A DNA stretch of 64,000 nt, taken from positions 395,551,217-395,615,216 of the forward strand of contig CM062294.1 in assembly GCA_031216915.1 (NCBI GenBank), written 5' to 3'. The position numbers were made by a program, and so were the translations under genes. A model generated the notes under the pieces. That model searched no databases, was not told where the DNA came from, and worked only from the letters and a program-made list of their open reading frames with translations. The DNA is from Pictodentalium vernedei. Lineage: Eukaryota; Mollusca; Scaphopoda; Dentaliida; Dentaliidae. Below, piece after piece: positions 33,381-43,100 of the stretch (its first letter is position 1; the number at the start of each line of letters is the position of its first letter).

Positions 33381-33787
33381 GCACCGAGATGGTCTTGGGT
33401 CTGAACAGTTCTCCTTCTTTTTGTCGATTTGCTAGTTTTGCGTGGTGCGGGCCTTTTTATACTTTTCCTACCGGGTGGTTTTGAACCACCAACCACTTCA
33501 TTCCAAGCTCCTGCACCAGCCTCTTTGACTCTTTTGATTGCTGCCTTTTTTACATTTTTCCCTTCAATGACATCTTCGGCAAAGGCTGCTCCTTTTCTCA
33601 ATAACTGTTTTCCCACGGTCCTGGCTGTAGTTTTCAATAAAGGTAACACCATATTCTTCAGTCCTCCCAATATACTTCCCAAACCATATCCTCTCTGTAT
33701 TTGAGCTCCAGAAAAAGCCGGTAGACCATTCCCAGCTTGTTTCGTGTAATATTCTTCATATAATTTGGACTTACAACAGTAAGTCAT
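33377..33787 (-). CDS. Small basic pVI/pX-like virion protein
   Basis: 136 residues from ATG 33,787. The hydrophobic, glycine-rich GYGLGSILGGLKNMVLPLL near residues 33-51 is followed by an Ala/Lys-rich amphipathic region and a strongly basic C-terminus (KRPAPRKTSKSTKRRR), a likely nuclear-localisation or DNA-binding tail. ILGG-L fits the adenain-type cleavage consensus (M/I/L)xGG-x, so the partner protease could release the N-terminal piece. By position and composition it corresponds to adenovirus pVI/pX-type capsid-interior proteins; homology is not proven. Confidence 0.7.
   Translation of the reverse strand: MTYCCKSKLYEEYYTKQAGNGLPAFSGAQIQRGYGLGSILGGLKNMVLPLLKTTARTVGKQLLRKGAAFAEDVIEGKNVKKAAIKRVKEAGAGAWNEVVGGSKPPGRKSIKRPAPRKTSKSTKRRRTVQTQDHLGA
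33454..33465 (-). promoter_or_regulatory. TATA box upstream of the major capsid gene
   Basis: The minus strand reads AAAGTATAAAAAGGC about 75-85 bp before ATG 33,380, inside the pVI-like gene. It is the same AAAAGTATAAAAGG-type word as at 36,801 and 37,441. Confidence 0.5.
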
Positions 33788-33789
33788 GT

Positions 33790-34536
33790 TTATGTGAAAT
33801 GAAGAGATCTACGATTTCTGAAATGAAGTGTCACTGTCACTTTCCCGAACTCGAATGGTACTATGGCTCCTGTGTCACCCCTTATATACACCTGGACGGT
33901 ACTGAAATTTTTTCGTTCTACTGGTACATAATACACATTCTCAAATGTTTTAGAGATGATATCCCCATATTTCCCACGTACGGGTACGATACGAAGAAGT
34001 GGTATTCTTGTATCTCCTACGACTTGGTCACGAACCAAGTCACAATATACATAGAGGGAATAAAATCCTTGGTTGACATCGGCAACTCTGGAAGAATTGT
34101 AAGTTCCTGATTTAAAAACACACTCATTAAATCCCAAAATATTTTGAAGAGTAGGGCTCAATGTGACCACGACTCCATCACGTACCGTGATACGAACTTT
34201 ACCAGTCACTCTATCCAGTTCAAAAGCTACCTTATCGTGACGAGGCAAGAGTAATTCTTTAACACCATTGATAGCTCGTATCACATCAATGGGATCCGAA
34301 TAACGACCTTCCTTGAGAGTAAGTCGGTAATTCTTTTTCAAAGACCAGAACACTGTAACGAAAGCTTCTTCTCCACGAATATTGAACCAAGTATTTGGAT
34401 ACTGAATCTCTGCCAGACCTACTTCCCATTCTCCCGTGAGATTCACTGGTTGTGATAACTGAGTGGTGTACGTAGTCAACGTGTTTTCTGGAAACACGTT
34501 CATAGAACTATTACTTGGTAGAGTCAAATAAAACAT
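33790..34536 (-). CDS. Penton-like minor capsid protein (single jelly roll)
   Basis: 248 residues from ATG 34,536. It starts FYLTLPSNSSMNVFPENTLT and continues with GEWEVGLAEIQYPNTWFNI, DGVVVTLSPTLQNILGF, NVYYVPVERKNF and a terminal FGKVTVTLHFRNRR. A beta-rich pattern of short strands and the size fit the Polinton minor capsid (penton) protein that would form pentameric vertices. It is tightly spaced: 2 bp before the pVI-like gene, and start/stop overlap with the membrane protein gene. The counterpart in Polinton A is broken (10,271-11,027). Confidence 0.82.
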   Translation of the reverse strand: MFYLTLPSNSSMNVFPENTLTTYTTQLSQPVNLTGEWEVGLAEIQYPNTWFNIRGEEAFVTVFWSLKKNYRLTLKEGRYSDPIDVIRAINGVKELLLPRHDKVAFELDRVTGKVRITVRDGVVVTLSPTLQNILGFNECVFKSGTYNSSRVADVNQGFYSLYVYCDLVRDQVVGDTRIPLLRIVPVRGKYGDIISKTFENVYYVPVERKNFSTVQVYIRGDTGAIVPFEFGKVTVTLHFRNRRSLHFT

Positions 34537-34751
34537 TACTTTTTCTTAATGGTTGGATTTGGTAACAAATATCCTATGCTACTACTCAAGAGAGCAGTCC
34601 ACAACTTGCTGTCTGTGTTTTCGAGAGTGAGATTAACGACACTGGTAATGATGATGATATACAAAATGATTATTTGTGAAAAATAAGTGATCTCGCTCCT
34701 TGGAATTCTTTTACCAAACAGAGGCCAAGAACCGTTCGATCCTTCTTCCAT
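34536..34751 (-). CDS. Small single-span membrane protein
   Basis: 71 residues from ATG 34,751. A hydrophilic N-terminus (EEGSNGSWPLFGKRIPRSE) is followed by a transmembrane-type segment at about residues 24-44 (ITYFSQIIILYIIIITSVV) and a second weakly hydrophobic patch (WTALLSSSIGYLL). It overlaps the penton-like gene by one base. Its own TATA box (34,779-34,790) is 30 bp upstream. Function unknown; an entry- or assembly-related virion membrane factor would be speculation. Confidence 0.7.
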   Translation of the reverse strand: MEEGSNGSWPLFGKRIPRSEITYFSQIIILYIIIITSVVNLTLENTDSKLWTALLSSSIGYLLPNPTIKKK

Positions 34752-34771
34752 TTTGAAGAAACTTCAGAGGT

Positions 34772-35809
34772 TCACTTCCTTTTATAGGTGAGCTGACTCT
34801 GTTTGATCCACGAATTGAACGAAGTTGGGTATCCCAACCACTTTACGAACAATTCCCTTTTCTTACCTCGACCACGTTTCTTGAGTACGTGTTCGATTTT
34901 GTAAATAGTTTTATGTGAAACTCGCTGAAGCTCTTCAGTGTAGAATGACCCTTTCAATATTTCTCCATTATCATCTTGTAACATGTATGTGACTGGATGT
35001 CCTTTCTTGATGGCTACTACTGTGAATAACTCTTCGGTCCAATTGGGCAAATAACCTTTCTCAAAAGTTTTCTTAACTTTATTGATTCTCACTCTGCTTC
35101 CTACTTTGTACTTTGGTGTCTTGTGTTTTATGGGTTGTCCATACAACCTTTGCCAAACCTCTTCTTGATTTTCAAAGTTCACGGCGATGGGGGCCATACC
35201 TATACTGCGATGATGAGAATGATTATATGATTTCACCAAGTTTTGAAGTGGAAAAGTTAGTGTATCATTCTTGGTAAAATATTTCCACATTTTGGTTTTC
35301 AAAGTTCTATTGAATCTTTCTACTATGGAACATTTTGTTTCCACATTTTGTGTTGTGAAAAAGTCGACTTTGTGATCTTTGAGAAAATTCTGAAATTTTC
35401 TGTTTAGAAATTCTTTGCCTTGATCAGTTTGTAATTTTTCTGGTTTACGACCTTGTTTGAAAATTTTACTAAAAGCTTTCACGATGGAATCACCAAGTTT
35501 GTTTTGTAATGGTATCACCCAAGCATATTTACTAAACACATCTATACATGTCAACAAAAATTTTATGTTTTTGTTGAATTTACTTATGTTTGAAACATCT
35601 ACCAAGTCAGCTTGCCATTGTGCATCTATACCACTAACTATTACTTTTCTTCTACGAAATGTACGACGAACAGGTTTGTGAAGAGTGTATGTGTCTTGAG
35701 TCTCTAACCATTTTACAACGTGTTTGGTTTTATTCTTGGACGCTCTACGAAGAGCGTCTACACCACCAAAACTACCAGGCACTTCAGAATCATAGTACAA
35801 TGCTTCCAT
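34772..35809 (-). CDS. Retrovirus-type integrase with C-terminal chromodomain
   Basis: The ATG at 35,809 (MEALYYDSEVPGSFGGVDAL) gives 345 residues; a further upstream frame would need a TTG start. The rve catalytic core has D68 (WQADLVD), D129 (LQTDQGKEF) and E164 (CSIVERFNRTL), a DD35E spacing. An SH3-like region (KVGSRVRINKVKKTF) follows, then a chromodomain near residues 300-340 (YKIEHVLKKRGRGKKRELFV, KWLGYP). This enzyme inserts the element and makes the 6-bp duplication; chromodomains can steer insertion to modified histones. A TATAAATAG box is about 25 bp upstream. Confidence 0.95.
   Translation of the reverse strand: MEALYYDSEVPGSFGGVDALRRASKNKTKHVVKWLETQDTYTLHKPVRRTFRRRKVIVSGIDAQWQADLVDVSNISKFNKNIKFLLTCIDVFSKYAWVIPLQNKLGDSIVKAFSKIFKQGRKPEKLQTDQGKEFLNRKFQNFLKDHKVDFFTTQNVETKCSIVERFNRTLKTKMWKYFTKNDTLTFPLQNLVKSYNHSHHRSIGMAPIAVNFENQEEVWQRLYGQPIKHKTPKYKVGSRVRINKVKKTFEKGYLPNWTEELFTVVAIKKGHPVTYMLQDDNGEILKGSFYTEELQRVSHKTIYKIEHVLKKRGRGKKRELFVKWLGYPTSFNSWIKQSQLTYKRK
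34779..34790 (-). promoter_or_regulatory. TATA box upstream of the membrane-protein gene
   Basis: The minus strand reads CACCTATAAAAGGAAG about 30 bp before ATG 34,751. Confidence 0.55.
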
Positions 35810-35831
35810 GACTGCCTTGTTCAAGTGTCAA

Positions 35832-35845
35832 CTCTATTTATACCT
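35832..35845 (-). promoter_or_regulatory. TATA box upstream of the integrase gene
   Basis: The minus strand reads AGGTATAAATAGAG about 25-35 bp before ATG 35,809, which supports that start over the upstream TTG. It overlaps the 3' end of the upstream DUF8207-like gene. Confidence 0.6.
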
Positions 35846-36452
35846 TTTTTTCGATCCACTTTGGCGTTTCTGTTTTCTTTGGTTGTTTTGGTTCCGACTT
35901 CATCGGTGCCTGTTTCATAAAATCCCAACGTTCTTTATGACCAATTAATTCTTGGGGTATGTTACTATCTCTCAAAGCTTCGGCCAACATTTCCCATCCC
36001 TTTGGTTGGAAAGATTTTCGTCTTCTAAGTAAATCGTTTAGAAGATCTGTTACATTCGACCCTACCACTGTTTGATCTTTGTAGACTAATTCACCCTTCT
36101 TATTCCAAGATATATTTGGGTCACTTCTAATACGATTCAACAACAACTTGCCCTTTCTCTTCATTGTCATAGGTACAGAATCGAGAATGTCTTCGTCTTT
36201 ATTATCTTTCTCGAATTCGACTTTAATTGGTCGAGGAGCCATTACCTTTTGTTGAAATGTCAAGTATCTTTGTAAAATTTGATTATATTGAGTCATCTTT
36301 TCATCAGCCGAAAGAAAAGGGGCATCGAGAATATCTCTCATTTCGGTATCCAGTGATGAAACAGCCAGTTCATTCGGTTGTCTTGGAGTCTCTTGTAGAC
36401 GTTCCAATAACCTTGGTTCTACCAAAGCCATCTTCTTTGCATATTCCATCAT
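35838..36452 (-). CDS. DUF8207-like Polinton protein of unknown function
   Basis: 204 residues from ATG 36,452. Coiled-coil-like N-terminus (AKKMALVEPRLLERLQETPR, then TQYNQILQRYLTFQQ). A C-terminal block follows with LLLNRIRSDPNISWNKKGEL, SNVTDLLNDLLRRRKSF and PKGWEMLAEALRDSNIPQEL, then a Pro/Lys-rich tail. The C-terminal part resembles in layout the LTPG...LL motif region of DUF8207 proteins common in invertebrate Polinton-like loci. It overlaps the preceding small gene by 4 bp. Possible roles are scaffold or core protein, by analogy of position only. Confidence 0.6.
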   Translation of the reverse strand: MMEYAKKMALVEPRLLERLQETPRQPNELAVSSLDTEMRDILDAPFLSADEKMTQYNQILQRYLTFQQKVMAPRPIKVEFEKDNKDEDILDSVPMTMKRKGKLLLNRIRSDPNISWNKKGELVYKDQTVVGSNVTDLLNDLLRRRKSFQPKGWEMLAEALRDSNIPQELIGHKERWDFMKQAPMKSEPKQPKKTETPKWIEKKV

Positions 36453-36772
36453 CCAAATATACCTTTAACAGCACCCAATAGTACAGGAGGTAGCAATGCC
36501 CCCAAGAATCCCCCTTTCTGCAAGATTTGTCTCCTCTTTTTGTCAGATGTACCTTTGTTTGCCACTGCCCTCACCAGTTGTTTCTGACGAACGAGTTTGG
36601 TTCTCTGAGCTTTGGTCAAAGGTACTGCTCCCTTCAGTATATTCGAGGCACAGTCACACAAACAAGTTATCAATTCTTTGTCTGCATGTTTTAGTATGGA
36701 TTTGACGAGTGTGGGTTTCGATTTAATAAGAACCTTGAGAAGAGAGATGTTGCGCTTGAGACGGTCAGACAT
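36449..36772 (-). CDS. Small basic protein with hydrophobic GGFLGALL tail
   Basis: The ATG at 36,772 (MSDRLKRNISLLKVLIKSKP) gives 107 residues. A longer frame to 36,829 would begin upstream of the TATA box at 36,801-36,815 and is rejected. A Lys/Arg-rich helical body has three cysteines in ITCLCDCASNILKG. It ends GGFLGALLPPVLLGAVKGIFG, a short amphipathic or membrane-active tail. I recall similar small proteins in many invertebrate Polintons; function is unknown, with a pVI-like or core role possible. It overlaps the downstream gene by 4 bp. Confidence 0.7.
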   Translation of the reverse strand: MSDRLKRNISLLKVLIKSKPTLVKSILKHADKELITCLCDCASNILKGAVPLTKAQRTKLVRQKQLVRAVANKGTSDKKRRQILQKGGFLGALLPPVLLGAVKGIFG

Positions 36773-36800
36773 GCTTCTGACTCGAGTCAGACTTGTTGCT

Positions 36801-36815
36801 CCCCTTTTATACTTT
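36801..36815 (-). promoter_or_regulatory. TATA box setting the start of the 107-residue gene
   Basis: The minus strand reads AAAAGTATAAAAGGGG about 30 bp before ATG 36,772, which makes the upstream ATG at 36,829 unlikely. Confidence 0.6.
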
Positions 36816-37412
36816 TCGGAGGTACACATATTGGGTTTCCCCAGGAAAAATTTGACTTCTTAATCTCATGTGTTCAGGAGTATCTTGTTTGAGATCTATT
36901 AAAAGGTAACCATATGGTGTCGACGTGGCATCTTCGAAAACTTCTCTCAGAAACTTGGAATGACCAGGATACATCTGTGCTGCCAAGTGTGAGATCTGAG
37001 AACGATCCCTAGGATTTTTAAACAAGATCATGTAATGACTATTGAGAGCTGCAGTCCTTTGAACTTTATTTTTATCGAATAAATTTTGAACAATGTAGAT
37101 CACACTAATGTTACGGTGATGACTACCTTTAGTAAATAATCTAGACACTCGAACATCTGCATCGAGCATCAGATCATCCAATATGACTAAACTATCAGAT
37201 TTTAATTCTTGAGGGAGACCCTCTACGAATTCTACTTGGGGTAAAGTATTGTATAATGGTTGCCATTCACTATAACACCAAATGATGTGACTTGGGACAG
37301 GTGATATAATATTTTGAATGTTTTGAATAACCCGATTTACAAAGGATGATTTACCACTACCCGTGGGACCACACAATAAACAAGTGAATGGATGCTTCCA
37401 ACGAGGATCCAT
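36807..37412 (-). CDS. FtsK/HerA-type genome-packaging ATPase
   Basis: 201 residues from ATG 37,412. Walker A GPTGSGKS is at residues 15-22 and Walker B SLVILDDLM at about 74-82. A polar sensor-like VIYIVQNLFDKNKVQR and a C-terminal ILFKNPRDRSQISHL are typical of the A32-like ATPases of Polintons and related DNA viruses. It would translocate DNA into the procapsid. It overlaps the promoter of the small basic gene. Two TATAAAAGG boxes precede it (37,441 and 37,493). Confidence 0.93.
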   Translation of the reverse strand: MDPRWKHPFTCLLCGPTGSGKSSFVNRVIQNIQNIISPVPSHIIWCYSEWQPLYNTLPQVEFVEGLPQELKSDSLVILDDLMLDADVRVSRLFTKGSHHRNISVIYIVQNLFDKNKVQRTAALNSHYMILFKNPRDRSQISHLAAQMYPGHSKFLREVFEDATSTPYGYLLIDLKQDTPEHMRLRSQIFPGETQYVYLRKV

Positions 37413-37440
37413 CTTTGTTGTTCTATGTGGGTACTACTTC

Positions 37441-37507
37441 CCTTTTATACCTTTTGGGGAGGTGGCCCCCACTGAACGTGGGGACTACTCCCCCTTTTAT
37501 ACCTTTT
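37441..37507 (-). promoter_or_regulatory. Duplicated TATA boxes upstream of the packaging ATPase
   Basis: The word CCTTTTATACCTTTTGG (minus strand AAAAGGTATAAAAGG) occurs at 37,441-37,457 and again at 37,493-37,509, inside a 52-bp direct repeat that includes TACT(A)C and GAGGTGG. The proximal copy is about 30 bp before ATG 37,412. Confidence 0.6.
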
Positions 37508-37733
37508 GGAGAGGTGGTCAATATGAACCGCCATCCAAAAAATATTTAAAATTGGTGGCCCTCTGACTTACTGGCTGGGGACAGTTTAAGTTTGTTTGAT
37601 ATTTGTCAAGAAGATAAACATCAAATAACTTAAGCGTCATTACCACCTTTTTTTTCTTGTTTCTTCATTTTATACTTTTTTTCTTCTTTTTTCTTCTTTT
37701 TTTTATAAAAAAATCATCTATTTACATCTTCAA

Positions 37734-38456
37734 TTAGAATCCAATTGTAACAGGTTTCTTGATGGTCATAAATTCAATCACCAAATCCATAATACAACGT
37801 CTCTGTTCATTTGTGAGAGGTTTCTCGAACATATCTTCATATTCTTTCTGTACTGGTGGTGGATTCATTCCAGAAGTATTATGGTGCCACAGTAGATGAA
37901 CATCATTCTTGTTAACTCTTTCAAGTGCGTCACTAAAACATGTTATAATCTTCTCTTCTTCAGACATCATTAGGCATACATTATGCTGAATCTGACTTGG
38001 GTGATCGACTGTACATCCATAGCATTTTTCTTTCATTACAGCGTCAATGTTCTCTTCGACATAATGAGCATATGCCAAGCAAAGTTCATGCTGCAAGCGA
38101 ACTTGCCTGAGTTCACTATCAATTTCATCAACGATCAATGGTCGTGGTTGGGTTATTCTCACTGTGATCTTCTTCTTCTTCTTCAAAGGTGGCTCTTGAT
38201 TTGGTTTTTTGAAGTCTTCATGGTTAGTAGGTTTAGTGTCTTCAGTTAAAGTTGTTTGTTGGGTTTTGATGGCTGCATCTACTTCTTCTATTTGAGATTT
38301 CAAGGCATTCCATTCTTCTAAAGATAGAGCAATACCAGTCTTCGTAGGATAAGGTTTCTGGTCTTTTCCCTCAAAGTATCTTCTGAGATGAATCTTCAGT
38401 TCACCCTGGTACTGGGTGACATTAGCATAAGTCTGCTTGGTGCCAATTCGGAACAT
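37734..38456 (-). CDS. PC4-like domain protein with conserved cysteine/histidine module
   Basis: 240 residues from ATG 38,456. Residues about 10-55 (YQGELKIHLRRYFE, then YPTKTGIALSLEEWNAL) match the PC4/Sub1 single-strand DNA-binding fold. A basic patch KKKKK lies at 92-96. A C-terminal module CYGCTVDHPSQIQHNVCLM (C145, C148, H152, H158, C161) may bind zinc, and I recall it as conserved in Polinton-linked proteins of invertebrates. A role as replication or late-transcription factor is inferred. Its promoter region shares a 165-bp direct repeat with that of the polymerase gene. Confidence 0.75.
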   Translation of the reverse strand: MFRIGTKQTYANVTQYQGELKIHLRRYFEGKDQKPYPTKTGIALSLEEWNALKSQIEEVDAAIKTQQTTLTEDTKPTNHEDFKKPNQEPPLKKKKKITVRITQPRPLIVDEIDSELRQVRLQHELCLAYAHYVEENIDAVMKEKCYGCTVDHPSQIQHNVCLMMSEEEKIITCFSDALERVNKNDVHLLWHHNTSGMNPPPVQKEYEDMFEKPLTNEQRRCIMDLVIEFMTIKKPVTIGF

Positions 38457-38510
38457 CTTCTCTGGTCAATGGTTCGATCGTGAATGATGCCAAGTCCATG
38501 CTTTGCCTAA

Positions 38511-38760
38511 TCTTATATATCTTTGACGGACGTGATTGAAAACATCACCCCAGTTGAACAAATTTTGATTGAGTTTTTGATTCTTGGTTGGGGTTTGTGT
38601 TTGTTTCCTATAGGATTATAGGTTAAAGTTGGAAAAATTAGAAAATTAGTATAGAAAGTAATGGGAAAGAAACACAATGAGAATACAGAAATTTGATTGG
38701 TTGATTAACTTCGATCTGATTGGTCAGTTTGGCGATCAAACTGCAATCTTGATCCTTAAA
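38511..38760 (-). promoter_or_regulatory. Putative early promoter of the PC4-like gene, shared repeat
   Basis: TATATAAG lies on the minus strand at about 38,518-38,511. Upstream, 38,592-38,760 is a direct repeat of 44,632-44,797 and includes two CCAAT words (minus strand) near 38,696 and 38,720. A GACGGACGTGATTGAAAAC word near 38,524 is also shared in altered form near 44,568. Confidence 0.55.
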
Positions 38761-39079
38761 CTGTAGGATATGGCCCTCTGCATTTTATACTGGCTTGGGA
38801 CAGGTCAAGCTACAAACCTCTGTCCAATGGAGATAAGTCAAATAGCTCGAGTGCATTCCCACCCCCTACAGTTCGTATCCGCTTTGAAGGAATTTTTTTT
38901 GTTCATCAAAAAAGAAAAACGAAAACAACATGTCCAACTTAGCAATTTAGTTTTTCTATCATAAAAATTTCTCATTTCTTTTAAATATTCACAACAGAGA
39001 ATTTCTTAGTAATGATGATGATGATGATTTATTCCTTTGGTTATACAATAGGGGTAGCCTAAAAGACACCAGGAATCAA

Positions 39080-39480
39080 CTTTTAAAAAAATGAAATGAA
39101 ACTAAAAAGTAAAGAAGTATCATCTGGTTCCAATAGGTGTAACCTAAAAGATACCATGAATCAACATGTTTTAAAAATAAATGGAACTAAAAAGTTTTGA
39201 ATGAAACTAAAAAGTTTTGAATGAAACTAAAAAGTAAAGAAGTATCATCTGGTTCCAATAGGTGTAACCTAAAAGATACCATGAATCAACATGTTTTTAA
39301 AATAAATGGAACTAAAAAAGTTTTGAATGAAACTAAATTTTGAATAAAGAAGTATCATCTGGTTCCAATAGGTGTAACCTAAAAGATACCATGAATCAAC
39401 ATTTTTTAAAAATAAATTGAACTAAAAAGTTTTGAATGAAACTAAAAACTAAAGAAGTATCCTCCACTTCCAATAGGGTT
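39080..39480. repeat. Tandem repeat, about 120-bp unit, four copies
   Basis: GAAGTATCATCTGGTTCCAA and TAGGTGTAACCTAAAAGATA with ACCATGAATCAACATG recur at about 39,115, 39,238, 39,350 and, diverged, 39,455, separated by AAACTAAAAAGTTTTGAATG words. It lies in the non-coding gap between the PC4-like and polymerase genes. Confidence 0.85.
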
Positions 39481-39605
39481 AGCCTAAAGTATATCAGGAA
39501 CATGATGATGATGATGATAATGATGAAAAAACTCTCTGTATTAGAATAAATAAAAAATTGAAAAAATCTTTACACTAGAAAAAAATGTATTGCCTTGTAA
39601 GACTT

Positions 39606-40005
39606 GCCATTTAGAATTTTTTTTTTGAAGACTGCCATATAGGACTTTATGAGGACTGCCATAAAGGACTTTTTACTTTGTGAAAAACTTGCCATGTAGG
39701 ACTTTGAGGACTGCCATAAAGGACTTTAGAGAATGCCATAAAGGACTTTTTACTTTGAGAAAAAACTTGCCATATAGGACTTTATGAGGACTGCCATAAA
39801 GGACTTTAGAGAATGCCATAAAGGACTTTTTACTTTGAGAAAAAAACTTGCCATGTAGGACTTTATGAGGACTGCCATAAAGGACTTTAGAGAATGCCAT
39901 ATAGGACTTTATGAGGACTGCCATAAAGGACTTTAGAGAATGCCATATAGGACTTTATGAGGACTGCCATAAAGGACTTTAGAGAATGCCATAAAGGACT
40001 TTAAA
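39606..40005. repeat. GCCATA minisatellite, about 24-bp units
   Basis: About 16 units of GCCATANAGGACTTT separated by TTAGAGAAT, TTATGAGGACT or TTACTTTGAGAAAAAACTT occur in higher-order order. The hexamer equals the target duplication of the element. The minus-strand 83-codon frame here is just repeat translation. Confidence 0.9.
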
Positions 40006-40139
40006 AATTTGATGAGCCTAATATGATTGAGTAGACCACCTAAAAACCATTTCGGTTTTTTTTAGGAATTTTTTGTAGGCAAAAGCTAGACTTGGTTCAG
40101 GTTGTAGAAAAATATGACACTCACTCAATTGGTTCTTCT

Positions 40140-43100
40140 TTAAATCTCTAGTGGTATGGTACTAACTCCATCTTCTAAAACTCTTCGTTTTGGGTAGAAA
40201 TATGATAGTCCATCTCTGCTCTGCTGGTAGGTATACATAGTGTTGTCATTCATCACAAATCCTCGGTTGATGCCAGATCCACTTTGTTGAGTCTTCAAAA
40301 CTTGCAAATATCTGTCTTTCGTCAAATCATTGTGGCGTTTGCTGATTCCCTTACAACTGAATTTATTGGTGGCTCCGAAACAATAATATGTTTTACTACA
40401 CAGTCCAACAATGCCGGTTCCTTGCCATTCTACCTTAAACAAGCCTGGAGTTCTCCTGTCAAAACGCTTTCTTTCTTGGCAGCATGAGGGTGACAGCCAT
40501 TCTTTGCCTTCTAATTTGGTTTTCACATAATCATCTCTGTGGAAATCACAACACTCTGATGGAAACCACTTGTGATTCTCTTTGTAAAATTCTACTCTCT
40601 TCTCTGGTTTCACTAATTCATCTATGGATGGTGTCGAGGTACATATATATGCAGAATCTGTGTCCATTTCAGCATATTCGAAATCTTGGCGGTTAATAAA
40701 AGTATCGATGACATCATAATAGAACTGAAGCATCCGGAGTTTCGCATACTGGTAAACAAAGAATCCGATGTGAAGTGGCAGATCCAACTTGATGGTCTTC
40801 TTGTTGAGTTCGACTTCGTATAATGTATCATCTAATGGATTCAAGGCTCTGAAGGACATGTCATTTACAGCTTTGGTAACTTCTTCGTCGTTGCAATAGC
40901 ACACACGTCGATGCTTCTCTTTGTTGGTGACGGTTTTGCCATATCCAGAATTTCCCAACAGCTTCATGGTGTCGGCAACGATCGACTTGTCAGGGTCAAC
41001 ATCTCCTTGTCTTCTTGCTTCAGATACTTCATCTCCAAATTTTTCAAAACATCTTCTTGGTTTATATTGGATAACTTGATAGACGTGATCAACTTCAATA
41101 CCATGCTGGAGGTACCACTGCAGTAAAGGGGTTGCAAATAACATTTTCTCCGCTCCATAGCTTCCGATCAAACTTCTACGGGGCTTCTTCATGATTCCAT
41201 TCTTCTCGGCAAAGGCCTTCATGTGTTCACCAATATCATCTATGGAAATATCTGTATTCTTGAAGATAGGTGTCATCTCTTCAAAGTACTCTTTCAGGTG
41301 ATCTGGTACATGTATATCACATTCGACTAAACCAAACAGTTCACCGGACTTCACTTTGTTCATTATTTCTTCCTCTGTCATCGCACCATCTATTTTGTCT
41401 GAAAAGTTCTCTTTCAGGAAGGCTTTGAGTGTGGCATCGGTCTTCTTCATCTCTCTCCACTCACACTCCCAGATTTCAATAAGTTTATAGCCCAAATCGG
41501 TGATGTACTTTGCATTGGTACGGGTGTCTTGTAGCAGTTCTTTCATCGGTTTATCTCTGACTTCATTATGGATGATAGGAAGGCCATTCTTATCTTTCAT
41601 GCAGGTATGTCCGTGCCAGAAGCAGCCATGGAACTGGTATACAGTCTGTGTCTCTTTGCACCAACCATCAACAGGCAACTGTCTTCGACCAATCATTTTT
41701 TCAGCTCCGTTAAACTGATGTCTGATGTGGATGTCATCTCTCATGGATAAAAACTCTAACCATTGTTCAGCCATTTTACCATACTTCATTGGATGTTCTG
41801 GTTTAAACTGGTTTTCTTCACGACGTCTAATACTCCAACCCGTTGGCATCTCTTGCATTAGGCACCAAAGATATAATGCATTCGCATCAAAGCCTATAAT
41901 ACTTCCACATGGTTTTGCTTCTTTGCCATATTTTGTTTCTCTGATTCGGGTAACATCTTTCTCGTGGTATCGGTTGAAGATAATTGAAGGTCCACCAACG
42001 ATATTATCTTTCACCAAGTGATGCAAGTCTTTATTCTTCTGGTTAAATAATGTGAAGTAAGTGTCATCATTCATGGTCTGGAACAGGTATTTCAACGTGA
42101 GGCCCGGAACACTGATACCATCTTTAAACATGTCGATGTGGCGTTCTTGGTAGAAAGCAAACTGCTTGTCAACTGCTTCAAGGAATGGTTTTACATCTCG
42201 GTTATTATACCAGATCAGAAAATCACGGAAAGTTGTCATCTCCAGGTCGTTCCATACATGCTGGCAGTACTGGTATTCTTCATTGGATATATTTTCTTTC
42301 TTGAGAGAACTGTAGAAGGCTTCATGGTCTGGTAGGTGGTCTTGATCCAATTTGTTCAAGCTGTCGATCCATTCATATGGTAAAAATCCCTTTGTCACGG
42401 AGCAGCCAAATGCTTTCAAAAACTTGTCATAGCTGAATCCTGGAGCGAGGTAGTTGCAAATATCAACAAACTTGAAAGATTCTGTCGAGACGCACATGTA
42501 GTTATTCGATTTCTTCACTGCAAACTTGAGTGGATTCTGTCTCTTCAGGTATGTCATCAGTTCACGCTTGACTACATTCATATCATATTTTCCAGAGTTG
42601 AATCCGATGACGGGCATCTCTTGCAGATAATCTTGAAATTTCTTCTCCAATTTTTGTAAAGGGTGCATCTTGGATGTATCTTCTCCAGTAGCTCTGGCTT
42701 CCGCTTCCAGCGTTTCATCAATTTTCTGTCTGAGTTTAAACAAGGTCCAAGCATGGTAGGTCTGCATCAGTTGGTGGCAATGAGATGAAATAGCAGTGAG
42801 GTATGTCATCATTTCTTCAACAAGTTCTTGAGAATTTCCCTTTGTAATAAAACATTTCGGTTCTTGGTATTCTGGAACATTACTACATATGCTCACACTC
42901 AATGGTCGGTGTTCTGCTTCCCATATCAGTTTATCACTGTCAGCAGGTAGACTGGATTTGACAAAGTAACTTTCAAAATCAAACGTTGCACGGTATGGAT
43001 AAAACTTCTTCTCTTCAGATACTTCTATACCTTCATCTTCTAACAGATCAAATATGGACTGGGATGGATGGTATACACCGCCAACATACTGGTAATTGAC

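Noticed and set aside
39673-39924. 83-codon minus-strand frame with repeated SFMAFSKVLYG
   Set aside because: Direct translation of the GCCATA minisatellite.
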